This document shows, one piece after another, positions 1 through 15,299 of a DNA stretch of 64,000 bases. Every line of letters starts with the position of its first letter. The first letter of the stretch is position 1. The stretch is from Kingdonia uniflora. Its lineage: Eukaryota > Streptophyta > Magnoliopsida > Ranunculales > Circaeasteraceae. The translations under genes and the position numbers were made by a program. The notes beneath the pieces were generated by a model. It did not search any database, had not been told where the DNA came from, and saw only the letters and a program-made list of their open reading frames with translations. The stretch is from contig JACGCM010002082.1 in the NCBI GenBank assembly GCA_014058105.1, positions 1,302,001 through 1,366,000 on the forward strand, given 5' to 3'.

Positions 1-1462
1 GTTATAGAAAGATTATTTGTTCTGCCGTTTCTCTTTGATCTTTTCTATTGCAACTCTGTTGATCTCTCTCTCTCTCTAATGGGGTTTGGATTTTTTTATT
101 TTTTGAATTTTGGGGACAATTGGGTATGAAATTTTGACTATTTTGAGGGCATGATTTCTCTCCGCCGTTTTCCAGGCGTTTTTTTTCCCACTTTTTGGTG
201 ATTTCTTGTTTCCTTTTTATCTCTAAATAGGTTATGTACTTGATTTCCTTTCACAAGCTTGGTTTGGTGATTCTCATGTCAAACAACGAAGGTTGATATT
301 GAGCAGACAAGAATGAAACAATACAACTCCTCTATATAAGCTCCAAACCACAACACCACCACCACCCAACTCTTTCTCTCTTTATCTCTCACTCAATAAC
401 AACAATCAAACTTTTTATAATTTCACGGTTATATATTGTAATCTCTGCGAATTGTCCAGACCTAGATGACCTAGATATCTCCAAGGTGTTAGGTCTCCAA
501 CGTATCTCTACAAGCAGAAGCAAGATTCCACAGCGTTTGACTACAAACACAAGCTAGATGACTACAAGCACCAACTAGAAGAGAGTGAACGGGAAGTGAA
601 AAGTCAGAGTTGTCACAGTCTTGGTCACGGGTGTTTTACATTTTGAAGGAAATGGGTTGAAATTAGTGTGGGTCTTTGACTTAGTGATTTTAGTTTATTT
701 TGGAGTCTTGGGTGTAATCGGTGTTTTACATTTTTCATTTCATTTTGAAGGGAAACACTTGAAAGAGAAGTGCTAATGCTTTATTGATATAAAGATTTTG
801 GATTCTTGTTTATAATGAATGTTTTGACGGTATATTCCACAATCAATTAGAGACTAACCTTAGAAGAAGAATTAACACAGTCAAACTATTCAAACTATTC
901 AGTGGGATAATTTCCCAATAGGAACTTCTATTGCTCAATTCAATTGATTACAATGAATTACTCCTAAAATCCAAATTCTAGAGAGATATCTTGGATTTCC
1001 TCTTTCTCGTCCTTTTAAATTGCCTAGCCTTGCCCTTAAATAGGCTACAAGTTTCCTAGTTACAATATAGGACTAAATTGCCCTTAAAACGGCCTATATT
1101 TAGAAGTAGGGATACCCTCTTCTTTTGAAGGATTTAATGTTTAGATCCTCCTGGATCATGGTATCAACCTTTTCATCTCTTGTGCTTTCTAAGTAGGGAT
1201 ACCCTCTTTATAAGTTGCTGTTGTGATTTTAGTTGCAGTGTGTGATATGTTATTCTTGTTGACCATCTTTGTGTTAGATAATGACTTGATAATGATGGTG
1301 TTGATTTGTGTTTGAGGGTGACCGATCACTCTGTGAAATAAAAAACAATGCTAGGGATTGTAATGTCGTAATTGTCTAATCCAGATTCAAAATCTGTTGC
1401 AATTTGGAGGTATGCCGAAATGATGTTTATGAACTTTACGATTATTTTATTTTATGTTGCAG
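1..1462. other. Unassigned DNA left of the aminotransferase exons
   Basis: I find no convincing exon here. The stretch contains a short CT microsatellite near 63-80, a promoter-like patch around 330-420, and a 17-bp direct repeat (1104-1120 and 1191-1207) with an 87-bp offset. The missing upstream exons of the aminotransferase would be expected in this direction. They either lie beyond the left edge behind a long intron or were lost. The 840-1200 part reads like old transposon sequence, but I could not define ends. Confidence 0.4.
332..339 (+). promoter_or_regulatory. Possible TATA box
   Basis: CTATATAA is followed by a CA- and CT-rich tract (340-410) that looks like a typical plant 5' leader. 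No open reading frame follows that I can recognise, so this may be a relic or the promoter of a transposon or non-coding transcript. Confidence 0.25.
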
Positions 1463-2859
1463 TTTTTAGTGAAGAAAGGCCGTGTAGTGACACCTCATGC
1501 TGATTACTGTCTTCCTGGTGTAACTCGATCAACTGTAAGCTGCAAAAACTCCCATTTGTAGTTTGAAGGAGTCTTTAAAACAATCATATTCTTTATCAGT
1601 TTCTCATATGCATTTATACTTGCATAGTACTTTAATTTGAAATAATAATGTGCAATGTTGTATGAGATATATACATCGGGTAATTTCAACTATTATATCA
1701 ATAGTAAGTTTTAGTATTATAAATATTATAATAATGTGTCTTAATAGCATGCACCACAGATTTGTGCATGCTATTAAGATTAATAGCATAACAGAATTGG
1801 AGGAGGAATGTAATACAAAAGAATAAGATTAAACTGTAAACCTACATTTGTTATGTCTCGAATTCAGTATCTTTTGGTGATGGGGTTAATATCGTTAGTG
1901 AATTCGTAAACATGTTCTTTGTGTTTGCAGGTCATGGAACTTTTGGAAAGTGAGAATTTGTATTTGCAGGAGCGAAGAATAAGTTTGTCAGAGTTCCATA
2001 CAGCTGACGAGGTCAGTTTTTTACCCTCTTTGAAATTGTTACACTATATTTGGCTAAGAAGGGCATCTTCCTTGAAGTAATATATATCACAAACTTGATA
2101 CATAAAGTAAAACCTCGATATATTTACCCCCATAAGTTAGCAACTTCTCTATCAGAATCGAAATGTGCCAGTCCTATACACGAAAAGATAACTTAATCAC
2201 TCTCTATATTAATTAAATCTCTATAGTAATGCCATAAGGGTGATCCCCACTGTATGACTATACCGAGGGTTTACTGTATTATTTAATGTTGATAATACTC
2301 TTTGAAAGCCTATATGAAATCGTAGAGCCATCTCAATTTATGTTCCATTTACTATTAAGCTCTAATTACTTAACTTTTGAGTAATAAACTATTTGGCTCT
2401 CAGGTATGGACAACGGGAACGATGGGAGAGCTCACTCCAGTAAGTTCCTTTTTTTGCATTCATCATTAGTTCTTATATATGTAAAAATGAAAGTCGAGTC
2501 CAAAAGAAGCAGTTTACTGGAAATTGATGCTTTTAATCAAATGCTTAGATTCTTATTGCTGGAGATCGACACAAACACTTCGAGATCATATTTTGGGTAG
2601 AGAAATCAGAGTTCACCCATAGTCTGTGTGGACGAGTGTAAATTCTCGATGATGCCACTTAAGCATCAACATTCTAGTCGTTTTCTCTTTATGATCGACG
2701 ATTTCTAATCACTAGGAGTTTTGTTTCCAGGTTGTCATGATCGATGGACGCGTTATTGGCAATGGTCAAGTTGGGCCAGTGACGCGAAGACTACAGAATG
2801 CTTACAAAGATCTGACAGCAGGTTTAGGAGAGGCGATACCCACATATTTCAAGAGTTGA
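1463..2859 (+). CDS. Class-IV PLP-dependent aminotransferase (BCAT / D-amino-acid transaminase-like), last four exons
   Basis: Four exons join in one frame: 1463-1534, 1931-2011, 2404-2439 and 2731-2859 (stop TGA). All introns are phase 0 with GT-AG ends. The product is the C-terminal 105 residues of a fold-type IV aminotransferase. It contains the CLPGVTR loop, the ERRISLSEFHTADE segment, the TTGTMGEL motif that helps bind the cofactor phosphate and substrate carboxylate, and the IDGRVIGNGQVGPVT strand near the end. Relatives transaminate branched-chain or D-amino acids or cleave aminodeoxychorismate, often in plastids, with pyridoxal phosphate on a lysine that lies in exons not seen here. 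There is no frameshift or early stop in what is visible. Whether the gene is complete depends on sequence left of the window. It is convergent with GS2, about 1.15 kb apart. I am sure of the family, not of the exact substrate. Confidence 0.85.
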
Positions 2860-4005
2860 TAAGTACAACCTCAAAAAGTTCAAGTTTTAGTTTCTTGAAT
2901 ATTTTGAATATACATAAGTGTAATTCAGAAATTAATTTTCTTGAAAATAAAACAAAGGATTGATTATTTCTATCCCTGTTGTCTCTTACATACAATAGAA
3001 AGTAGCGCTAGCAAAACTGATCCAGTCAACCAGCTGAACCTAGTGTAATCAGAACTTTCTTACTCAAGATAAAAACACGAAAGTAAATGAGATGATAAGT
3101 CTATGTTCACCTAGACCTTTTCTAGGTCTATTTATCTAATCAAACATCTTGCCCAAGCAATGATGGAAATAATCAAATGCAAATTTTTTTCAGATTTGAT
3201 TTTCAGAGAGCATATATGCAATTTGCAATCCAATTCGGGATAAATAGGGTTATATGCTTCCATTTTTCCTCGGATTTTAGGGCGGGCTTAGTAAACTAGC
3301 TGTTAGCTTATCCAAAAGTTGCTGATATTAAAGAAAAATCACATACTTTGTAAGAAACATGAAGGAAACAAAATCCATATAAGCAAAATGACAAGAAAAA
3401 TACCATCATCCAATCAAGATTCACCATTGGAAGGTGATACTGCGAAAGAGTGAGGATGGAAATGCAGAATGCTTGTGTTTTGGGTGCTAAGAGAATTTTA
3501 GTCAGAACTTCTTGAGTCTTAGAAAGGAATTTTCTGTATCCTACTGAGTACAGTATTTGAAGAGCAGAGACTAAGGACACTATAGGGCGAGAAAGAGTTC
3601 AACCAACAAAATCATTTTAAGTATCACCTGATTTCTGCGATTAACTAATTAGGTACATTTGAAGTGTTTCGGATCACCTAATTATATAGCATCTCAATTA
3701 ATCGTTGTTTAGGTCCTATCGTGCGTATGCCATGTGTAATTCTTCTACTAGTATCTAAATCGAATATAGTATGGCTAAGAGTAAACAAACATGTCGAAAG
3801 AAAATGTTGATGAAGCCATTATGATCCCCGTACATCAGTTACTTCTTAAGTTTGGCCACAATGCTATACACCATGACTTTCATTTACAAGGGATCTTTTG
3901 TAGATCTTATAAGAAATAGAGAGAATGAAAGACAAGAACAGATTAGGTTAAGTGATGATACATTCATTCCGAGTCCCCTCAACCACCTAAACTTGAAGAT
4001 CCTTT
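2860..4005. other. Intergenic region between convergent 3' ends
   Basis: This lies between the stop codon of the aminotransferase and that of GS2 and must hold both 3' untranslated regions and polyadenylation signals. I recognise no gene. A 90-codon minus-strand open frame at 3308-3580 resembles nothing I know. Confidence 0.5.
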
Positions 4006-7196
<3,191 letters not shown>

Positions 7197-8050
7197 CTTC
7201 ACCTAATATCACTGAAAATATAAACAGAGAGTTAGAATTCTCTCCCTTGGCTTCCTCCAATGTTGCAAGGTAGCTACATCTAAACCTGTCTGAAGTCATT
7301 CCTATTGGATCAGAACGAACGATCTTAAATTTTTGCGTAAAACATGTCAATATAATATTTCAGAGATCACTTTTAGTGTTAGTTAGCTCTGAAACTACAG
7401 TTTGGATTTAAATTCAAGGAATCTGTTGCCTGTTCTTCCTATTCTATATTTACAGAAAATATAGCTTTTCAAGAAAATATATTAATGTTGATGATTATGG
7501 GATGAAAATTAAATTAGGTAGTAGCGGTCATATAATGTATTATTTCTGCAAAATGCCCGATTCATCTAGAATTCGGAAATTTTAACGTCTGGACACGCTA
7601 CTGCAATATATATTGCGGATTTTTTTTAAGTATTTGATGCCTATAGATGCAACAATAAACATAGTAGAAAAACAATGTGCTATACCAGTAAATTACCTCA
7701 AGAGGCCAGAAAACCCAACCTGGAGACTGGGTTCTGCTTAAATCCGCCTTGCTAAGTGACCCTGCAAAAATCTGAGTGTTACAGAGAGAGAGAGGCTTTA
7801 AAGTGCTTTTTTTGAACGGTGAAAGCTTTAAAAAGTGTTGTTTGGTGCAGAGATTTAAGATAACAGTAATATTGTTGATAGAAAGGGACGTTGGTTGGCT
7901 TTTCCCTAGTAGATAGGGTTGCACTATTTGTGGAGGAAAATAGTTTTTGGACTCTATGAGGATTGGGAATACCAAGAGAGCCTTGTGTTGTGGAGAGAGG
8001 TATTAAACTAAAGTCTAAAACACAACACAACTGTCTTTATTTCTTTCTCT
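7197..8050 (-). promoter_or_regulatory. GS2 5' leader with intron(s) and presumed promoter-proximal region
   Basis: An acceptor AG at 7203-7204 sits six bases before the start codon, so the leader is spliced. A plausible leader exon at 7761-7697 ends at a GTAATT donor and is preceded by a TTTTTGCAG acceptor. Farther upstream, 7780-8050 is CT- and CA-rich, as plant leaders often are. I could not fix the transcription start or a TATA box. A diverged copy of the 7205-7560 part reappears at 20526-20617 and 25190-25432. Confidence 0.55.
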
Positions 8051-8291
8051 CTGTCTGAAGTCATACAGACCTCACAACAGAGAATAAGGAGAGGCCTAAA
8101 TTTTTTTATTTTTTTATTTTTTTTAAATATTGTTACAATGAGTTTTTTTTTTTTTAAGCACAACAAGAAGAGTTGAAAGTAAGATAATAAACATTGTGGG
8201 TTCCTCTTTCTTGGATTCTCCTCGGGCCGGCGTGATTTGCGAATGTTTTATTAACAAAGTGATTGCCTCAAGCAATGCATCATGCTACTGG

Positions 8292-9474
8292 TCAGTTGGG
8301 CAGCAACATCTTGACCACCTCCCACATCTCAGGCCTTTCGTTAGGATTTTCTTGAACACACTGAAGTGCCTTCTCAAGTAAATTTTTTGCTTCACTAGGA
8401 CTAACCATTTCAACCCCTCTTATCAATCAGTTCCAGAACTGAACCGCCTTTTTAACAGTACTGCTTGCCAGAAAAACATATAAAACCTTAGGCACCCGAT
8501 TATAAAACAAACAAATGCCCAACACTTAGAGGAGTCCAATCTCGAGCAAAAAAACAAGGTTGAGTTTTGAAAGAAGCAAAAAAGCAAGACCCAACCTTAC
8601 TTTTTGAGTTCTAAATCCAAGTGAGTGAGGTGTTGTTGGAGCTCGAAAATCTTACGTGGTACCTTGAAAGCAAGTGAGTGAGACAATTTAGAAGATGCTC
8701 TTAGTATTGTGAATTATCATCCTTTTTATTATTTATTACGCTTACCTCTGCTATCAAGACAAAAATTTCTTTTGCCAAAAAATATATATCTAGAAGTAAC
8801 ATACCATAGCTAAAGACATCACATTTATTTGAGACGTTATTCTCTGGGGCCATGTGCCCAGCCGCCCTTCTGATTGTTGTAAGAAGTCTACTCATCTTTT
8901 TCACTAACCTAGAAAAGCCCAAAATCAGATACAATTGCTCGAAAATTACCATCAAGTAGTACGTTCTCCCCGGTTTAATATTCAGATGTAATATCTGTTG
9001 GCCATGAATTTTTGCAATGGCCGTAGTAACATCTTCTGCAACTCTGTACCTAAATCCCCAGTACGAAGGATAACACCCCTCGGGAAAATTCAATAGTCCA
9101 ACGACTTATTAGACACAAACTCATAGACAAAGAGGGAAATATTCCCCCTTTCTGTCATTTGTATGCTTACAAAATCCGCGAAGGCGTACGAAATGAGAAT
9201 GCTGTATGCTTGCAATAGCAGACTTCTTCTTGGAATTCCTGGTCCCATCTATCGCCGACTCAAATTGTTTTAAAGCCATTGGTGTCCCATCATTCAAGAC
9301 GCCCTTGAAGACTAAACTTGACATGCCGCTACCGAGCTTCTCAGTTCTCACGGAAGTTATTGGTTGCCAATTCCAATTTTTTATGCCGAAATTTTCTAGG
9401 AAATCTAGCAACATTTCTCTGCTTGTCATACGATTTGTACAGAAACACCCTTGTGAAGTTTCCTGTAATAACAT
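8292..9474 (-). pseudogene. Receptor-like kinase pseudogene A
   Basis: The kinase domain reads from high to low coordinates. It has a glycine-rich loop region (KLGSGMSSLVFKG), a VAIK-type lysine as MALKQF, the helix-C region with AIASIQHSHFVRLRGFC, a catalytic loop ILHLNIKPG, an activation-loop end MAPENN, then CDVFSYGMLLLDI. After a frame change comes the C-lobe end LLEKALQCVQENPNERPEM, with stop near 8292. The closest family I know is the plant group that includes Arabidopsis At5g20050. The catalytic loop aspartate is replaced by asparagine (HLN for HLD), the DFG motif is not recognisable, and at least two frameshifts or stops interrupt it. It is the first of three copies lying in the same direction upstream of GS2. 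Confidence 0.8.
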
Positions 9475-9487
9475 CTGGCTTCCTTAA

Positions 9488-10670
9488 TTAAAGCATGTCG
9501 ACCACCTGCCGCATGTCATCTGGCCTTTTCATAGGGTTCTCTTCAAGGCACCATAGAGCCACATAGACTAATGACGTTACTTCATGTTCATCGACTTCCC
9601 CATCCGCCATAAGTGTCTTATCAATCAGATCCACATGTTTCTTGTGTTAATTTTTCCCGCAAAAAAGCATGGAAGGTTTTTTGTTCCTTTTGTGAATTGC
9701 CACTCTCTGATTGTCTTCTATAAATATCATTGCCATCAGCATTCAAACATACAATCTGCTGGCCAAAGAATATATCCAGAAACACTTTATTGTAACCAAA
9801 GATATCACATTTCTATGAGATCTCATTATCTGAGTACCATTCAGGGGCCATATAGCCAGGTGTGCCTCTGATTTTTGTAATAACTCTATTCTTTACCCAT
9901 ATACTTTGGAAGCCTGAAATCAGAATAGAGACAACTGCTTGATTATCATCATCAAGTAGTATATTCTCTAGTTTAATATCAAGATGTAATATACGAGGGG
10001 AGCAATCACTGTGAAGGTGTGCAAGGGCTTTAGCCACATCAATTGCAACTCTTTACCTCAATTTCCAAGATAAACATCCACCATTTTTGCAGTCACTCTG
10101 ATGGAAAATCCACTTGTCCAGCGATCCGTTAGGGAGAAGATTGTAGACAATGGAGAAAGTTACCCCGTTTCTGTTATATGACTACAATATCCACGAAGAC
10201 ATACTAGATGAGCATGATCTACCCTTGCAATTGCCGAGATTTGAGCTTGGAATACACGGTTCCCATATATGAGTAGTACAACACATTTCACACCTACCAA
10301 TGTCCCATCATCTAGTTTGCCCTTGAAGACTGAACCGGACATGCCACCACTAAGCTTCTCTCGGGAGTTGTTTGTTGCCTTTTTGAGGTCTTTGTGCTGG
10401 AATTCAACATTGAGCCTAGCAACCTTTCTTACTCTACTGGAATTATCAGCGATTTCCACAAAGAGAAAGACGAGAAACCGATACAAGATGAAGAGAATCT
10501 CTTTAATACTGAATACATAGAGGAAGAGTGTCGATCCAAGGGATTAACACTTTCTAGTGATCTTCATAGAAAGATTCATAGTCATAGTGGAAGAGGAAGA
10601 ATGTGCCATGGCGGTCAAACAAGGTAAAAAGAATGATTGTAGTAACGAATGCGATAAAGAGAAAGCCTTT
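9488..10670 (-). pseudogene. Receptor-like kinase pseudogene B
   Basis: This is a longer relative of copy A. A hydrophobic transmembrane-like segment (FLFIAFVTTIILFTLF) is encoded near 10670-10610. The juxtamembrane stretch FQHKDLKKATNN and the glycine loop region KLSGGMSGSVFKGKLDDG follow at 10420-10300, then AIARVDHAHLVCLRGYCSH. The catalytic loop ILHLDIKLENILL keeps its aspartate, and RGTPGYMAPEW ends the activation loop. The DFG region reads SILISGFQ and is not normal. The C-lobe ends with VALWCLEENPMKRPDD and a stop at 9488-9490. Several stops and frame changes split it into at least three frames, so it cannot make an active kinase. The order of segments is that of a normal gene, so it decayed in place. 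Confidence 0.8.
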
Positions 10671-11526
10671 TGATAGTCCATTACAGTAAGACGATATTAC
10701 AAGCCCACGATGCTTGTTATTAAAAATAGAAAAGCAGTTTTAGAGTTTAGCTCAAATGAAGAAAGGATCGCCTAAAAAAATGAAGAAAAAGGATCTTAAA
10801 GAACATCTCAGAGAGCTCCTTTTCGCCATTTTGAGTCCCGACATGTTCGGAAGCCATTAAAGCTGAACATACAGTTCTAATGAAGACCTGAATTTCAAGA
10901 TATAAAATGTGTAAGAACTAAGAAGATATGAATGATCAATTAAATATTTCAACACATCAATCAGCTACGATCTCTCTTTTACTAAAGTCCAATAAGAAGG
11001 CCCTACTCCTTAAGTGCACTAATTCAACATGGTTTAGTGGGATCTCTGATGTTACATGCAATAATTTTGCCGCTGCTGTTTTAGAAGTGAGAACCTAGTT
11101 AGTTCTTATTCGGCGGGACGGAGAATTGAAACAAACTCGGTCTTGGTTTCCCAACTTCTTAATTTCAAATGGGAAACTATTTGTGTCTTCACTTCCTTTG
11201 CGGGTTCACACTCCATAAAAGATAGGGACATTGATAGTGGCTTCAACTCCGTTAGAAAAATGCTCCAGCTAAATCACTGCTTTCAAACATACTGCTTTGA
11301 GCTTTACAAAAGAAAATACCCACTCCACTTTCTAAAGTAGTGTAATATTAATTAAGTCTACATTAATGCCGTGTTACTGATCTTTAGATTGAAGTAGTCC
11401 CTACAGATGGCAAATTATATTAGTGAAGTCATCAGTGCAATAATTATGATATATATAAGTGGTTCTATTTCTTACATGAAAACCAAGACAAAATTAAATT
11501 ACATCGACGCCCCCTCTTCACTGTAA
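10671..11526. other. Intergenic spacer between kinase copies B and C
   Basis: I recognise no gene or repeat here. It may include the decayed extracellular-domain region of copy B, which would lie upstream on the minus strand, but I could not read any conserved ectodomain. Confidence 0.35.
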
Positions 11527-11760
11527 TTAACAAAGACTAGTGTATCTGCATACACTTCGTGCGTGTGCAACTCCCCTCACCACTCTCTCAGTTGTGGAGA
11601 TTTTCCTGTTAAATCCCCATTCCTCCCCAGATATCAGTTCAACTCTTTTCATGTTTACCAATGTCCCATCATCCAGTTTGCCCTTGAAGACTGCACGTGA
11701 CCCACCACTACCAAGCTCATATTGTAAGTTAATGGTTGATATTTTAGGTCGCTGTAACAA
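11527..11760 (-). pseudogene. Receptor-like kinase pseudogene C (N-lobe only)
   Basis: A 78-codon frame encodes only the kinase N-lobe: ELGSGGSRAVFKGKLDDG, then VNMKRVE in place of the VAVK strand, then a degenerate AHARSVCRY. Its KGKLDDGTLV segment is identical to that in copy B, which shows common descent. No catalytic loop or C-lobe follows downstream on the minus strand before copy B begins about 0.86 kb away. It is either a truncated duplication or the rest was deleted. Confidence 0.65.
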
Positions 11761-12188
11761 AATTTTGTAGGAACTTTTGCCGCCTTCCCCTAGTTTGCTT
11801 TACTGATATGAGTTTCAACATGTTGCTCAAATGCTCTGGTTTGATGTAGTTCCCTTCTTATATTTTTTTTTTGCTTCAATGGTCCCACATCATCTAGGAA
11901 GATCCATGTGATGATACAAATAATCCCTGAAATTTCATATACATGGATGAAGAAGAAGCTCTTTAAGAATCCATCATATAAGCAATATATTGACGATGTT
12001 AGCGAATCTGTTGTTAAAGCACTATTGAAAGACTTGATATTATTGGGATGGACCCAATCTCATATTCCCCAGAAATACAATAGAAGCCCTACTCGAAATA
12101 AATATATAAGAATTCACCAGTTTGTTGTTAATCAAATCTGGTGGCTATATGTAGCTTACGTATATAGTAATATGGTGCATACTCATTA

Positions 12189-12449
12189 TGACGTGGCACG
12201 TTCCTAATAGGTTGTTTACCACCTGTTTGATCTATGTTTATTTTTATGCTTTAGTTTATGCACTGTTGGAGAAGACCATGTTGGTTATTAGCAATTTTGC
12301 TTTATTTGGAAAGAGGGTGGTGTAATCTTTTTAGTAGTTGTTAATGAAAGTTTAAAATTATCTTAGTGGAAACCTAGTTTATTTAAATCTAAATACAAAC
12401 ACGTGATTGTTCTCACTAATCTAGCTTCTGTGTTCGTAGCATCACGTTA
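12189..12449 (+). repeat. 5' LTR of the gag-only element
   Basis: It is 261 bp and pairs with 14625-14954. Compared with the right copy it lacks a segment of roughly 80 bp after the GCTTT tract near 12300. Confidence 0.85.
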
Positions 12450-12451
12450 AT

Positions 12452-12463
12452 TGGTACCAGAGT
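12452..12463 (+). other. Primer-binding site, Met-tRNA-like
   Basis: TGGTACCAGAGT lies 2 bp after the LTR. It differs by two bases from the usual initiator-methionine site TGGTATCAGAGC. Confidence 0.7.
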
Positions 12464-12501
12464 TGCATTAGTATCCCGGTGCAGTAAGTTTCAAGAGCAA
12501 G

Positions 12502-14519
12502 ATGCCTCATGGAAGACCCGCGACGAAGAAACCTACACTCGCTCAAGATGTAGCGATATTAACGGCGTCGCAGCAAGGTGTGATGATCTTAACAATCTGT
12601 TTGCAAGTCTAGGTGTCGAAACCAAAGTTTGTGATGGTGAGGGAATCGGGGTCCAAGCCAAAACCAAAAGGTCGATCACAACAACCACCAACCAAACGCA
12701 CGCTTTTCATGGAAAGACAAACCAACAACACCTACCGACACCGGCCTCAGCCCCGACAGTAGTCGACACCTCAACAACGTTGGTGGCGCTAACAAAAACT
12801 GACTTCCTTGCTTGGGCTGCATGGCAGCAAGCCCGAGCTTATGAGGCCCAAGGCATAACCGACTACTGCCAAATCCAGACCAGACCCAGCGGGGTCCAAT
12901 CCAGTTTCCAGAAACTAATCCAGCAGGTAACCAATCTGGGCCACCAGAAGCAATTGGGAGCCCAGCCCATAACTTTTGGGCTTAATGGGCTGGGCTCCAC
13001 CAATCACTCCATGGCCCGAATTTCGAAGGTAATGACCCTGAGTGGTGGGCTCTTTATAAACTATCTGCCACTTTCAAAAGTTTGAATGTCTTAACCCATA
13101 TGGGACCCACCACTTCTGCTCTCCCTCACACCTCTCTAGTCACCGACCCTCTCCCTACAGAGCCATCACCGACAGGGGGTGGGGGCCAAATCCTCCTTCC
13201 TATGGATTTCGAACCACCCCAACAAGTACCATCGGGGGACTCGGCTCAACGACTGATCCAAAGAGGAATGACGGCGACACCACCACCGGCAAGGACCGAC
13301 CGACAGCTACCTACCCCTGAGGCAGCCCTGTTGGGCACACGTGGAACATTCTTCCCTCTGACAGACCCGTACCATAACCACCCTTATACCAACAATGGTA
13401 AACGGTAAATACCGTGGCTGAACCCCAAATATAGCTTTAAATTCCGGCCACCCTATGTCGATGGGTGGGGGCCATATGATGATGATGTATTCAACTTTCA
13501 TTTGAACGAGAGGCATATAAATATGGGTTCTCATTATGTACAGGCTGGAGAGAGAGATTAACAATTCAGCGGGAGAGACCAGGGCCATGGTTCCCACCTC
13601 CTAGTTTCTACCCCATTGTATGATCGATACAGACAATGTCCACTTGGTTCACTCCCGCGTATACCAAGGCATCCGTATGCTACAACTTGGTAAGACGATG
13701 AGTACAATTCAAATTTTGAAGAAGAGCAACGACTGCAGTCACGCCGATAAAGGTAAATGTACCAATATTAAGGTTTTGGCCAGAGTGATTACTGAACAAA
13801 TACATGATGTTCACCTCAAGGTGCTAGAGTTTGATAGAAAATCTGATGCAGACGCCTTTATTGAGTGGTTGGATAAGGTTGAGCGAGTATTCAACTACAA
13901 GAAATATGGGGATCCAAAACAGGTTATGATCATTGAGTCTCAACTTATTGGTTTTGCTCTCACCTGATGGAATAGTGTTCAACAGGCAATGCATACATCA
14001 GGTTACCATCCTATTGCAGAATGGAAGAAAATGCGAAGAGAACTGAAAGAGAGGTTCATCCCTATGAACTACGGTGGGGTTGCATTTAGGAAACTCCAGT
14101 CCCTAAAAAGTGGTCTCTCCTCTCTTAATGATTACACATATCGGTTTTATCTCCTTGAGGCTCATGCACAACTCCATGAGACTGAGCAACGGGTTAGTAG
14201 GTACAAGAAAGGATTGACGAAGAAATTACAAGAGGCAACCACACTTCAGGCTGTCTTTTGCCTAGCAGAAATTGTACAGTTAGCCAAATAGGTGAGCGAG
14301 CTACATGTACAGTATCGTCCTTCAGTGCAAGCAATTACAACAACAACTCTAGTTATTCTAACAGTCACGGCACCGCGTACCTTTGTTTTAGGTAACTGTT
14401 ATGGATCTGGCAAACCTGGGCACCAAAAACGTGATTATCCTGCATTTACTAAGAAAATCGGACTAGTCGTGGATGGTATGCGTGAGCGGATGATAGCAAT
14501 TGTTCAGCGCATTCTGTAG
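12502..14519 (+). pseudogene. Decayed gag of the gag-only element
   Basis: Translation can start at the ATG at 12502 (MPHGRPATKKP). The first half is Pro/Thr/Gln-rich and low in complexity. The retrotransposon Gag domain is readable at 13800-14290: FDRKSDADAFIEWLDKVERV, then WKKMRRELKERFIP and LSSLNDYTYRFYLL. A CCHC-type zinc knuckle remnant, CYGSGKPGHQKRDYP, lies at 14397-14441 with two of its cysteines replaced. Stops at 13966, 14291 and 14518 and several frame changes split it. No pol domain follows before the 3' LTR. Confidence 0.8.
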
Positions 14520-14624
14520 GATGAAGGCGAAGAGGAAACTGAGATGCACACCACATTCGTGCGTGAGTCCGCTGGAGCACCACCCCCTTGATTTTATGGG
14601 CATAAATTTCTTAGACGGAGGGTT

Positions 14625-14954
14625 TGACGTGGATGCACGTTCTTAATAGGGTCATTTTTCACCCGTTTGATCTATGTTTATTTTTATGTTTTAGCTTATG
14701 CACTATTAGAGAAGACCATGTTGGTTATGAGCAGTTTTGCTTTTCTAAGTTAGTTTCCTATTTAGATTGGTTAAGAGAGTTATAGTAGGAGTGATCCTAG
14801 GAAAACCTAGGTTATAGATGGTGGTGTAATCTTTTTAGTAGTTGTTAATGAAAGTTTAAAGTTATCTTAGTGGAAACCCTAATTTCTTTAAATCTATAGA
14901 TACACATGTGATTGTCCTCACGAATCTAGCTTCCGCGTTTGTAGCATTACGTCA
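14625..14954 (+). repeat. 3' LTR of the gag-only element
   Basis: It is 330 bp, begins TGACGT and ends ACGTCA, a perfect 6-bp terminal inverted repeat. Confidence 0.87.
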
Positions 14955-15299
14955 CATTAAGTATCTTCTAGCTATGGAATACAGGTTGGGTCGTTGGGTG
15001 TAAAGCGCAAAGGATAAATCATTAAATTAGTATAGAAACACCATGTGAGTATAAAAAGGATCCTATTATTTCAAATGCATGGACAAAAAAGAAGCTCTTA
15101 TAGAGTACATTATGGAAACAAAATATTAAGAGTGAACAGAAAACACACAATACATCTAAATCTGAGATAGGTTTGAAACGCTAATACTGCCTTATTAGAA
15201 TATTGCTAGGAGAATGGTCATTTTGACAGAACACGTGCAAAGGGAAACAGACCACTGTGACTAATATAGTACAATTATGACTACATAACTACGATTGTT

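Larger units (their letters stand above)
12189..14954 (+). mobile_element. Gag-only non-autonomous LTR retrotransposon (TR-GAG type)
   Basis: The element is bounded by LTRs that begin TGACGT and end ACGTCA (ACGTTA in the left copy). It is flanked by a perfect 5-bp target duplication CATTA at 12184-12188 and 14955-14959. A primer-binding site similar to the initiator-Met tRNA type lies at 12452-12463 and a purine tract at 14613-14624. The 2.2-kb interior encodes only a Gag-like protein with a zinc-knuckle remnant. There is no room for and no trace of protease, reverse transcriptase or integrase, so movement must have depended on another element. The LTRs differ by many substitutions and an indel of roughly 80 bp, so the insertion is not recent. 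Confidence 0.88.

Noticed and set aside
840..1200. Possible solo LTR ending near a TGGTATCAACC primer-site-like sequence
   Set aside because: No matching second LTR, no target duplication and no clear TG start; the similarity to a primer site is short.
9206..9487. 93-codon plus-strand open frame over the kinase array
   Set aside because: It is the complement of the kinase N-lobe coding sequence of copy A.
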